From contig OZ023273.1 of assembly GCA_964007475.1 (NCBI GenBank), positions 48,919,525 to 48,983,524 of the forward strand: 64,000 bases of DNA, given 5' to 3'. This DNA is from Hybos culiciformis. Lineage: Eukaryota; Arthropoda; Insecta; Diptera; Hybotidae. The translations under genes were made by a program, and so were the position numbers. This document shows positions 23,406 through 34,100 of the stretch, in pieces (the first letter of the stretch is position 1; the number at the start of each line of letters is the position of its first letter). Under the pieces are notes generated by a model. It was not told the DNA's origin and ran no database searches. It was given only the letters and a program-made list of their open reading frames with translations.

Positions 23406-24690
23406 TTAATAATGGTATTTTGTGGAAATATATAAATTGTTATCAGAAAGTATTTTCCAAATTGCTGTTGGTTTATAATCATAAAAAATATTTGGAGTTA
23501 CAAAAATTGTATTTTCATTTCTTTCAACTTGAAAAGAATTAAGACTAGAATTAAATTTTATTGTTTTTAAGCATTGTTTTTAAGTATTGTTTTTAAGTAT
23601 TGTTCGAATAGTTTTTTAATCGTACTACCATATTGATCCCATATTCAACGTTATCAATCACTACACAATTGGTTTTACTTAAATACTCAGCATTACTTTT
23701 TATATGCTCAAAACATAATAGCTTTTCCTTTTCTACTTTTCTCGAGCTATTTACATGAGTGGAAACATCATTGCTAAATAAATTTAACTGTGAAATTCGT
23801 ATGGATTGTATTACAGATTGGCGAGTAGCAATACTTTTAGGTACATTTTTATAATTGCAACCACTAACTATTTGTTTTTTGAGCACATTATGTTTCCTTT
23901 CATATGCCATACATGATTGAAGTGCAATAGGTCCCTTTTCTAAAATACATTTTGGATAATGCTGCAGATGATGGTGTTTATTAATAAAGTTTTTTTCCGG
24001 AAATAGTTCTTTAAAATACAAATGGTGATTTTTAATTAGCATATGTAATTCAGATAACATATAATTTGATATTTCATATGAAAATACTATTTCTAGTATT
24101 TTACATAACATGGATATTAGTTCTAAATGTTTAAAATCGTTAGAATCAGAAATTTTATGATAAATCAAAAATGGCAAAGCTCTTGTTAAAAGCCATGTCT
24201 GAGCAGCTTTCTGTTTTATACTATTACTGGAACTTCTAAGCATTGTTATTGAAAAATTTGCTGATGGCTTATTTTTTTTTCAACTGGTCCATAACGAAAC
24301 GAATTTATTCTTTGGTTTAAATATGAAACAGTAAAATATTTTTTATTAATGTAATAGTTAAGAACTAATTTAATTTCCATTGGACAAATTCCTTCAAGTA
24401 AATCATGCATTGGGTCAAAAGAATAGTTCGTTGTACAATGAAAATATAACAAATCATTCAAAATAGAATCTTTAAAAAACCCCACATCAGTCGGTTGAGT
24501 CTCTCCATTTAAAACTCTTGCACAGTCTTCTGAATGTTTTTTTTGGATCTCTTAAATCAAATGTTGAGTTTTCTTTAATTAGATTTAATTCATTTTTAGA
24601 AATGTAGCACATCCTACAAAATTTTCTGCACGAAGCGCTTAGAAATTCAATAATTTCATGAATTAAAGTAGATAGACAAACAGTTATAAA
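23406..24690 (-). pseudogene. Truncated CACTA/EnSpm-like transposase in intron 1 of the SAM gene
   Basis: Three open segments in order are about 24690-24540, 24540-24246 and 24243-23593, followed by a terminal segment ending in TAA at 23406-23408. Visible signatures: a cysteine pattern SASCRKFCRMCYISKNEL; DCARVLNG..TQPTDVGF; FDPMHDLLEGICPMEIKLVL, the D-x-M-H-D-x-L-E-G motif of animal EnSpm-like transposases; then KQKAAQTWLLTRALPFLIY, HHLQHYPKCI and a C-terminal NIFYDYKPTAIW. Frame breaks coincide with an A run near 24532-24544, an A run near 24272-24280 and a 13-bp repeat at about 23567-23610. The N-terminal half, which should hold the first catalytic acidic residue, is absent. The stop lies 18 nt before exon 2 of the SAM gene. 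Segments are described separately because the copy is broken. Confidence 0.65.
23567..23610. repeat. 13-bp tandem repeat breaking the transposase frame
   Basis: ATTGTTTTTAAGT (or AAGC) is repeated about three and a half times. Since 13 is not a multiple of three, expansion shifts the transposase reading frame just before its C-terminal segment. Confidence 0.8.
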
Positions 24691-24786
24691 TAATGAATTT
24701 TCTAGCTAGAAACAAACAGTTATAAATAATGACTATTCTAGCTAGAAAAGTCATTATTTATAACTCTTTTTCTATCTACTTTAATT
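24661..24786. repeat. 36-bp inverted repeat with internal CTAGCTAG duplications at the deletion point
   Basis: 24661-24696 and 24751-24786 are reverse complements at about 34 of 36 positions. Between and partly overlapping them, a phrase CAAACAGTTATAAATAATGA plus TTCTAGCTAGAAA occurs twice (24676 and 24713). The structure sits exactly where the N-terminal half of the transposase is missing, consistent with an aberrant gap-repair junction. Confidence 0.8.
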
Positions 24787-25182
24787 AATAATCTAGTTTG
24801 AATAATTTTTTTTTTAGTTCCTTTTACTAGATTATCAGTTTGTAATTCACGTGTGTACACAACATGACGCTACAATATTAACACACATTCTTAGAAAAAA
24901 ATAAATTTTGTAAGAAAAACAATTATATGATTTAAAATACATAATACTTACCTTGTAAAATTTTAGCAGATTCTTCGTCAACACCATTCGCTATTAAATA
25001 TTGGTATACTCGTTGAGCATCCATTTCAAAAATAATTTTTTTTAAATTCCAAAACAAACCAAAACTAAATAATGTAACCAGCGCAAATCACATTGACAAT
25101 TGACACAATAAATTAATATTCACCAAATGCAATTTGACAATCGGCAAAACGTAAAAATAACTGTTTTCATTTTTATCTAGTA

Positions 25183-25697
25183 CAGGGGTGCCAGATTGAG
25201 AAAAAAGTTTAAAAAAAAGTGGGGAAAAATTGATGAAAATATTTTTATTTTTTCTTAATTTTGAAGAAACTCAGAAATATTGTGCTAATCTATAAAAATT
25301 AATAGATATTTGAAATTTCAGACTCGTAAAATGTCAATCAACAATATTTGAAATTTCAGACGCGGACAAATGACATTTTGCAAAATGACATTTGTCCGCT
25401 ATAGTTTGAAAATTCAATCGCGGACAAATGTCATTTTGCAAAATGTCATTTGTCCGCTCATTTTGAGACATTTTGTAAAATGGCATTGGTCCGCGAAGTT
25501 TTCCATACAAATTTCATCGCGGGCAAATGTCCCGCGGACAAATGTAACGGCGCCTTAAAATCTGAACACAATAAAAATTTGAGAAATCTTGGGGGAAAAA
25601 ACGTAATGAGCAATTTAGGGCAAAAACATTTTTTTAGTGCACAAAAACCTAAAAAAAGACGTGAGGAACTTTTTTAAAAAAACGTCTGGCATCCCTG
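25183..25697. mobile_element. 515-bp MITE nested in the large transposon
   Basis: The ends CAGGGGTGCCAGATT and, reverse-complemented, CAGGGATGCCAGACG are hAT-like. The flanking 8-mers (ATCTAGTA and ATTTATTT) match at only 5 of 8 positions, so the target duplication has decayed or the ends are slightly misplaced. It lies upstream of the SAM gene start, where it could have disturbed the promoter. The plus-strand frames at 25370-25677 are by-products of the internal palindromes. Confidence 0.65.
25362..25457. repeat. Pair of mutually complementary 38-bp near-palindromes
   Basis: 25362-25399 and 25420-25457 are both GCGGACAAATG...CATTTGTCCGC. They differ at two bases so that each is the exact reverse complement of the other as well as nearly self-complementary. 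A third, decayed GCGGACAAATG unit follows up to about 25545. Strong hairpins are expected. Confidence 0.9.
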
Positions 25698-26404
25698 ATT
25701 TATTTAAGTAAAGAAATACTTTTTTTTAATATTTACATTTCTTTCACAGGGCCGGCCTGAACAAAACCGGATCTTGGAGAAGATATTGTTCGAGAAATAA
25801 TTGATCAAGATATTATTCGGACTTCAATCGCAAAGTAAAAAAAGAATTTAATATTCTGAATTTCAAATTCCTAATGTACTTTGTTATTGTGATTGTAATT
25901 GTGAAGCCCTAATATTTATTAAAACTGTTTACTAAATATAAAATTAACACTCTCATTATGACATACGTTTTCTTATAATAATTTATATTTAATTTATCAA
26001 TTTCATGTACCTGGAAATACCACTTTCTCACATGTTTTATTACGAATTTTTGCTAATTGAGTTCAAAAACATCTTTCTATAGATGCGTAAATATTAGTTT
26101 CATAGTAAGTTGGTAATTGGGTTATGTTGTGGTCAATCTCAAATAAGATAAATAATTTTCTTGCGTTTTTATTTTTTAATAATTATTTTGTAATTAAAAC
26201 AAATCTAATCGAAAATAATAAAGAAATAGTTACAGTGAATTTTGAACTGTACTCAATTACACTAAAAACTTTAATATAAATAATTATATTTTATATCACA
26301 TTTTAAAATTCAATTCATTATATTCAAGGTAATTTTTTTGGCAAACAAACAAATAAAAAAATTAAAGGCCGGGTCTGTTCTTTCCTTTTTTTATATGTTT
26401 TATT
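25698..26404. other. Upstream non-coding part of the transposon
   Basis: Contains a GC patch CAGGGCCGGCCTGAACAAAA near 25748 and a weaker GGCCGGGTCTGTTCTTT near 26368. They could be ends of a further decayed insertion but are not clear inverted repeats. Promoter elements for the minus-strand genes were not recognised. Confidence 0.4.
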
Positions 26405-26899
26405 ACGCCAATTCTACTAGAATCTAGTGCCGAAGAGAAATTATTTCTCAATTAGAAAAATTTTCTCATTTGTTTTACATATGATTCATTCACCGCTTAC
26501 TATGTCACATTAAATGAAATCTAGTATCAATAATTGAAATTGAGCAAGGAGAAACTAATCAAACTGAAATCTACTATCAACAATTGAAATCTAGCAAAGA
26601 GAAATAGATGATAATTGCAGAAACTAGATTTTAATAATTTTTCAAATTTGTCTAAAACTATTTTAAAACTATATTCTAGTTTTAAATTTTCAATATTGTA
26701 ATCTAGTTTACCAAAATAACTGGAATATTAATGATCTGAAATGGAATCTATGTTCGGTAAATAATTTGTAAAATTTTACCTAGAAATCTAGCTTTTGAGA
26801 ACTAGATTTTTGCGTGAACTAGCTTCTGAAACTATAAAACTATTTTCAATAATTTAATTTCCCAGTAAAAATCGTTTAACTAGATCAAAGCTAGGGATT
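26405..26899. repeat. Right subterminal CTAG-rich region
   Basis: CTAG words in phrases such as TACTAGAATCTAGTG, AATCTAGTTTACC, AACTAGATTTT and CTAGCTTTTGAGAACTAG recur through about 500 bases, without the regular 67-bp period of the left side. With the left region it forms the two-sided subterminal repeat arrangement of CACTA-type elements. Confidence 0.7.
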
Positions 26900-26925
26900 C
26901 TAGCCAAAATTTATTTAGAGAGTAC

Positions 26926-29613
26926 ATAATAAATATAATTGAATTGAAAGAAGTATAGTCATATACTTACATTGTATAATTTTAAGTTTATTCTATATGT
27001 GTATTATTCTGACCTATGCAATATTTTTTTTTTTAAATTGGAATATTTTCAGGTCAGAAAATTTAAAGATAATTGCTTACATCAAATAAAAAATTATTAA
27101 TAGGAAATTTTTGGAACAAGAAGCAACATGTTATATTGTAGTTTTAAGAAACCGAAATGTAAAACAACAATATTGTTAACCAATAATTTAAATAAAATTT
27201 ATTTAAACTAAAACCGAATTTGAATTACTAACCAATTCAAGGAATTATCAATCATCTTTGGAAGAAAGGGAAGCCAACAAAAAAGGTTGGTCATTCAGAA
27301 AGAATTGGGTCCTTGAACTAGGAGGCTAGATTAAGAAACCATTTTAGTCATTCGAGATGGATTGTATAAAAGAAGGCCATTCCTACCTTAACAAATGTAA
27401 AGATAAGATAAAAATAGGTGTATTTAGATGACTGTACTTTTCTCAAGCTGTAAGAACGTTATATTTTCAGAAAACTCGTCGAGTGTTGCAATTCAAATTA
27501 CAAGAAATTGATATTTGACCAACTTCAACAAATTGTAATTATGTTTTTCAATGTCCCATGCCATTGAAATATTTTATATTGGAAAATACAGTTTTTTCAT
27601 AATCTATTTTATGTATACGAAATCAGTTAAGCTTGAATAAAGAATGTTTTCTACTTATGAAAAACCTAAACAGAATTTTGATAAAATTTAATTCATTTAT
27701 ATAGAACAGAGCTAACATGTATGCATATATTATTTCAATTAAATACATTATGTATAAAATCATTTATTATAGCTTTGGCAACGAATCATCCCATACCATT
27801 ACTTCATTCTTAATAATAAATATAGAACATTTTACTGCAAAAAAAAATTGTATCCTTTTTCATTGCTTGAAATGTTACTCCCAATTTTAATTACTTCCGC
27901 ATTCATAACAAAATAAAAATTTATAAAAACAAAGTTACTTATAAAAAAATGAAACAAAATAGTGACACACCTGAACTCGGTCGTTCTCCTGTACAGGCAA
28001 TAATGTATGTATTCATATATAATATTGTTAATTACATCAAATACAATCCATGTACAGATATACTTATGATATCCACCGTAATATGTATATTCAAACATAA
28101 TGACAATAACATCACACCATCCAGTTATGTAAATATTTCTGACAAATTGAATATAAAAATACATAGTTTTAAGTTTTAATCTGCCTGATAGATAAATTAC
28201 AAAATTATTCTGCAGATTAAATTCACTAAAAACTTTAAATTGCTCTGCCGTGACGATTCAAGTCTTAACTGAAGACGAAATCCTTCAATGGCTTTAATTT
28301 AATTATTTTTAAAAAGTTTTATGTATTATGTCAGTTTTTGTAAGTTTTATGTATTATGAATAAAAACGCAAGAGTACAGTCGGTTTATTTTAGCGAATTA
28401 TTATTCCTTACTAGGTTTCGTCTGTTCTGTTTTAATTTTGATCACTTTTAAAATAAAAATTTATCTGACAATCTGAAGTGGATTACGAAATTAGTTAAGT
28501 TTCCTTCACATCTATAATTTTTTTGTTGTTTTCTGTTGAAATATTATTCTAATATAAAGCTGTGTAAATATTTATTATTATTTTTTAATATTGTTTTGGT
28601 CTCAACTTCAGACTTTATTAATTATTCAAATTGTTTCCTATTCTCTTTTATACAATAAATCAAAATAGAAAGTATAGTGAATTATTGAAAATAAAGAAAA
28701 TTTGTTATTTTTCCATCAATCAACTAAAGTGATGTTTAGATTTGATACTATCAAGTAAATAAAAAAAGATGATAAAAATCTAACAGGTTCGGTCGTTTTT
28801 AATCAAAATAAAAAAAAATATATAGAAAACTTTATTTACAGAATGAAGCAACAAGTCAATTACAATGTTGATTATTATTTAAAATTAATTATAATAAATG
28901 GCAAATTTTAGGAAATAGTGATGGGGAGTAAATTTTTATGTGATAGCAACTATGGAAAAACGATTTTGATTGTTATATTTTTATTAGAAAAAAAAATGTT
29001 GGCTCCAGGTCCAAATACATTTTGTGATTTATTGCGTTTATAACGTTTGCCGGCAGTTGAACTAGAGAATTTATATAAATGCAACACGAAAGATGAAATC
29101 TGATGGTGAAATGAAATATTATTATATTATGTATAAAAAATATATGCTTTACATTTTTTTTTTTTTTATAAAAATCAGACAATTAAAATTGTATTAAAAT
29201 ATCATAAAGAATAGTTAATAAGAAAACAGATTCTTCAACATAATCTAAATTAATATTTTTTATAAAAGTAATATCAAAAGCAATTGAATAAATTACCAGA
29301 TTTTGATAGTAGACATGGTGATGGTGTAAATGTAAAACGTTTAAAGACATCAGCAAGAAAATTTTCTAAATTAAAAATTGTTTCTCTTTTGATTAAATTT
29401 TTTATTACAAAAAATTGTTTTATAAATTTGACTTAATGTAAAAATTTTGCTATATGGTCAATTCTTTTTTTAGCGATTTACAATATACGAAAATTTGTAG
29501 TCTAAGGTACTGGGTAGTGGAGTAATATTTGTTATTAAAAATATTAATTATATTTTAAACCAGAAAATTTTTGTTAAATTAAAATGAATTTGAAAATATA
29601 TGTCTAAAATTTT
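26926..29613. other. AT-rich spacer
   Basis: No supported gene. A TATAAAAG at about 27366 in a slightly GC-richer patch (27250-27420), and a short frame after a good splice acceptor at about 28217-28301, were examined and not accepted. Overlapping frames on both strands at 27832-28179 have no family signature. Confidence 0.45.
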
Positions 29614-29885
29614 GTCTCCACTTCAGGTTCAAAGAGTAGTGTTAAACTTGTTTAAAACTACAAGCGTATACACTAAAATTCTAAGTTTACTTTGACATAA
29701 AAAAATTTTTTGTTTTGCTTTCAAATATTTTTATTTACATATTTTTGACAACCTGTTGATTTTTTGTATTTTTTTTCTAATTTTTGATTCATCCAACAAA
29801 AAGTGTGCCATAACTTAAAATTTTTATATGGAGAAAACTACTTTTAACGAAGAACGAAAAACACATTTCACACTGAAGTGGAGAC
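29614..29885. repeat. Candidate small inverted-repeat element
   Basis: GTCTCCACTTCAG at 29614-29626 and its exact reverse complement at 29873-29885 enclose about 246 bp. No convincing target duplication was seen outside, so element status is unproven. Confidence 0.4.
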
Positions 29886-30668
29886 AGCACTTTAGGAAAA
29901 TTTATCATAGTTATTATACGATTATTATATGCATATTCTTCTGAGCTTTGAACATTGCAATGTTTGTACATTTTACAACTCTGAACAAAAATATTTTTTT
30001 TTATTTAATTTTCTCTTAAATTAAGAAAATGACAATAATGGTGCGACAGTTTAAAATTTACGAATTTTTAATTTAGAGAATATCTTAAATTAATTTAGAG
30101 AAAGGTAAATATTTCCATAATTCCGTATTTTAAAGAAAACATTTTTAATGACAAAAGTTACTTATAAAATTTAGAAGGAAATTCTGAAAATAATTTTGTC
30201 ATATTGCAGATACGAGTAAGAAAGACAGATTCTTAGAATATCGCATAATAAATTTAAGATAGTGCTATTATTATATACATGTTATTTATTTATCGCCAAC
30301 AAGATGATATTTTATTATATTTATGCATTTCGATAAAACGAGCTATACTGTTTTTACAAACACAATTTTCTTTTTCATTAATTTGTGTGTTTTAGTTCCT
30401 TTTATGTTTTTCTTTATATACGTGTAACACTATAAAAAATAATATAAAATAAAATACTCAAATAATATATAAAGCATTTTTATTATATAATAGCAATAGG
30501 TACAAGAGACCTATGCATTTTCAAAATGAAAATGAACGAAATAAAAAAAATTTTGAATTTTTGAACAAGCTGTATTTTGCGTTCCTTTACAGTTTCACTT
30601 AAGAATCTTATTAATTAATTAAAAAAAATAATTAATAATATGTTTCTAGGGTAATAACTAAAAACCTA
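29886..30668. other. AT-rich spacer
   Basis: Nothing recognisable. Confidence 0.45.
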
Positions 30669-31166
30669 CCCAAATACACAATTTTTAACCGAGGTTAAGT
30701 TCTAACTTTTGAAAATTAAAAAAAAAGTTTTAAAATTGGATATTAAATAACTTCCGAAAATTAGTTGTTAATAATAAGTTGATTTTAAGTTGGAAACGAT
30801 ATAAAGATAAATTTGTTATAATGGTTATAATGGTACAGTTCAATCTCGAATCCCAAAGAAGGCATAAGAAATAAAATTTAGAATTTAATAAAATATATGT
30901 ATAAAAAAAATTCTAATAATAACTAAAAAAAATTTTAAAATTAAAAAAAAAAATTATTTTTTTTATAATATCTACAGTAATTTTTTTGGTTTTAACTTAA
31001 CCTAATCTTAACTTAAGTTATAAAACACCCCGGCAAAACCGGTTAAGTTAACGTTCTGATAACATTTTGATAAAGTTATTACAACAATTCATAACTTTAA
31101 CGTTAAAAAAACATGAGTAATAAAACCGTAATATAACCGTTTTCTAAGATATTTTGGGTATTTGGG
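30669..31166. mobile_element. About 498-bp MITE with TA flanks
   Basis: The ends CCCAAATAC and GTATTTGGG are exact inverses, with TA directly outside both (30667-30668 and 31167-31168). The interior has TTAACCGAGG/CCGGTTAAGTTAA-type palindromic words and no coding capacity. Short ends make the call moderate. Confidence 0.55.
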
Positions 31167-31168
31167 TA

Positions 31169-34100
31169 CATTATTATACGATCTCTTAAAACTTGCACAA
31201 TATCTTTAAAACATTTTAAATAAATCAAAATCTTTGAACAAGAACATGTTGAAAAATCTGGAATAAAGTGCTATAAGCTCTTACGGATATAATCCGAATT
31301 ATAATAAAAAAATTCTCAGAACTAATAAATAGTAATGATTATTATATTATTCTATCATCATTTAAGAATTAATGAAAATGTTGAAAATGAAATAAAATTT
31401 CTTGAGATAAGAAAAAGTATTATCATCCAGATGTTTTTCAAGACATAATAATTATTACAAATACAACATCTTGCTTTTGATACAATTAAAAATAAAAACA
31501 TTTTAAAAAATCATAGCTTCCATTAAACTAAAGATCATGTTTTTCGACACAAAATTATGAATACATCAGGACCAAAATAAAACTTTAGTATTAAAAATTT
31601 TTAAATAAAATTCTAATTACTATTAATTCTAATATTATATTGTGTTTATTGCATGTATAACTACAGTAATATCAAATTTTTAAGATTTAACAAGTTTTTT
31701 TTTGACATTATAAATTTTTGAATAATCCAAGGTTAAATTTCATAGCGACATTGATTTTGAAAAAGTTATATGTATCTTATTTAGTATGAAAAAAAAACAC
31801 TATGTGATCTAGTCATTAATGTGAGCCTATAATAAAAGCAAAGCATAAATTCGTGTTCAACATAAAAATAAATATTCATTTTGTTGATGAACATTTTTAG
31901 TATTATGTTATTGTTTGGTTTTATGTACAAAAATTAAATATAATGTCTGTAAAATAAAGATACATTTAACTTCATTATAAATTTTAAGATTACATTTTAT
32001 TTTTATAAAATGGATTTTAAATGTGTTTTTTGATGCGACATGTCTGCTGAGATCGATGAGATTAAATATCACGCAAACCAAAAATAAATATAAAAATAAA
32101 TTTTAAATGTGAATTCTAATCGGATTATTGTCTTTTTTTTAATATACCTATCGGTAAGATGTTTTCTTGAATGTGAAATATAAATATTAATTCATATAAA
32201 ATCTAACTTTATTAAAACAATTTCTAATACCTAATGTTACTTTAAATTCAAAAAAGATTTTATTAAACTACTTCATTTTTAAATTTAAGCTTTATTTTTG
32301 AAATAAATTTACTATAATCAGAAAACATCACAACTTCCTTTATAAGAAAAAAAATCTTTAAAAGAAACTGATTTTTTTTTCAAATATTAATATAAAACAG
32401 AAGATTCAATTGATTAAAATTTTCAAACTTAAAATATTTCTGTACATAAAAAAAGTGTGTGTATGTATTTGATATTTGAATTTTTTGTTTTTATTTTTTA
32501 TGTTTGAACAATGTAACATATTTATGAAATGTTCATGACAGAAAAGATAATAAAGAGTTTTTTATTCACAAGTTAGTTACAAAGTTTTTAAGGATTACAT
32601 GGACAAAAATAAATTCATTTTTAATTAAAAAATATAAATTAATGGAAATTTTGCGTGACTACACCCTTAAATGTTATACATAAATAATATGTATATAACA
32701 AATATTTATTTACATAAAGAGTAAGCAATGAAAAATTGAGAAATGGTCGAAAAATGTAGGTTATTAAATTTTATGGAATTCCAGTCTGAAAATTGAAATG
32801 TTTGATTATTCCTTTAGTTTACTTCTTTGAAGTATGCTTAGTTAAATAAAATTCACGTAATTGATTTTGGTAGCAAGACAAACTGGAATATTACAAACGA
32901 AATTTTCAGCTTCTGAATTTACTCTCAATTTGATGGTTATTAGAAAAGAACTTTATATAAATTTTTTTTTTATTATTATTAACTCGTTTCCATTAAGCAC
33001 AATTGCAAATTTCAATTCTTTTTTTAAGTTTTTTTTTTTACCCCATGTTAAAATGTAAAGATGTTTTTGTGCGTATATATTTTCAAGCTACTTAGACCGT
33101 ATTTTTTTCATAAAGGTTGTTATTTCAGGTTTCTATTGCATGTGCACTAAATTGAATACACAAGTTTGATCATCTTTTACTAGAAAAGGAAAAAACTAGG
33201 ATCATATAAATGGTTGACGAAATTTTACTATTTAATTATTTTCTAATTCCACACTTAAATTTTATAAGAAAAAATGTTAAGAGTAATACTAAGCAAATTT
33301 GTGTACAATGCAACTGTGAAAACTACTTCTTAAAAGTAAAAGTTTAAAATTTTTCTTTTATTTTTAAATTTGCAAGTAAGAAATATTATGTACACATGTA
33401 TTTGAAAATAAAAACAATGTCATATAAATAAGCTACAATTCTATTATAAATAAATTCTATTATTTTTTCAACCTTTAGCTGGAAGAAAAAAGTTAATTCA
33501 GATTTTTTCCATAAAATAATAGATTAAAGAAATTTTATATAATTTAATGTTTATGTCAGAGAGTTTGATATTCAATAAATATATATATAATAAAAATATA
33601 ATGAGTAATAAACACGTAATAAATAGATTTAATAGGAAAATTATAAATAAATTTACAACAAAACATTATTAGATTTTTTTTTATCATCACCTATTCATTT
33701 TCTATGTTTATTTACCTAATAATCAAGTTTATTTTTAACTAATTAAATGGTTAATCAAACTTCTTTTATAATCCCTTTTAAAAGAATTAATTTTACACAT
33801 TACAATAGAAATAATCAAATATGCTTGAATAGATTTCTTATGTTCATCTTTAACCAGTACTTTTGGTAACACCATCTCTTCTTAACTGACATTTTGTGCT
33901 TTTCTACATTCCTATTTTAAAAACCGAAAATTCATACTACTAATATTCATCATAACATGATCATTTGATACGCCACCGTCCCGTACCCTATTGTCAACGA
34001 ATCTTTTTAAGTGGTACATAACGAAAATTAATCAAACGAAATATTTACAAAATACAAATTTTCCAAAAGAAAACTAAAAAAAATAATAATAAATATTTCC

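Larger units (their letters stand above)
21243..25024 (-). pseudogene. Nine-exon SAM-domain protein gene, SAMD3-like, with two frame lesions
   Basis: Exons on the minus strand: 25024-24952, 23387-23135, 22756-22611, 22556-22460, 22395-22221, 22164-22000, 21946-21829, 21750-21605 and 21548-21243. All introns are GT-AG and all phases agree except at two places. Exons 1 and 2 together form a SAM domain (VYQYLIANGVDEES, then ITEADLLHLNIKLGPRKTIL), a protein-interaction fold. Exons 3-5 and 6-8 resemble the conserved blocks of animal SAMD3-like proteins (RSILRKTRAG; YYPNIQQKINLAKSIVSTFP; FWFDPKGSRDG; EILELYPHL). Exon 9 ends in a 101-residue tail. About 490 residues would be encoded. Lesions: a CTGAC tandem duplication near 23165 shifts exon 2 into a stop, and one extra A in a 12-base run (22289-22300) shifts exon 5. 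An in-frame 36-bp duplication (23196-23267) also lies in exon 2. By position it is the accessory gene of the transposon. No function is shown. Confidence 0.75.
20161..26925 (-). mobile_element. 6.8-kb CACTA/EnSpm-like DNA transposon with nested two-gene layout
   Basis: The ends 20161-20186 and 26900-26925 are perfect 26-bp inverted repeats (GTACTCTCTAAATAAATTTT then GGCTAG). Because GTAC is self-complementary, the target duplication may be GTAC, or TA if the element begins CTCTCTAAAT. Inside the ends are about 0.5-0.7 kb regions dense in CTAG words in both orientations. The minus strand carries a nine-exon SAM-domain gene (21243-25024) and, within its first intron, pieces of a transposase with the DPMHDLLEG and CxxC signatures of animal CACTA/EnSpm-like proteins. 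A 515-bp MITE is nested at 25183-25697. Both genes are broken, so this copy is dead as a source of protein, but its ends look intact. The superfamily name rests on the transposase motifs and is tentative, because the ends do not start with CACTA. Confidence 0.8.

Noticed and set aside
25748..26385. GGCCGG words as inverted ends of another insertion
   Set aside because: The two patches are in similar rather than inverted orientation and lack a target duplication.
27250..27420. TATAAAAG with nearby GC-richer sequence, possible promoter or solo LTR
   Set aside because: No initiator, downstream frame, paired LTR or target duplication could be identified.
27832..28179. Overlapping frames on both strands (110 and 76 codons)
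   Set aside because: Low-complexity, mutually overlapping and without family resemblance.
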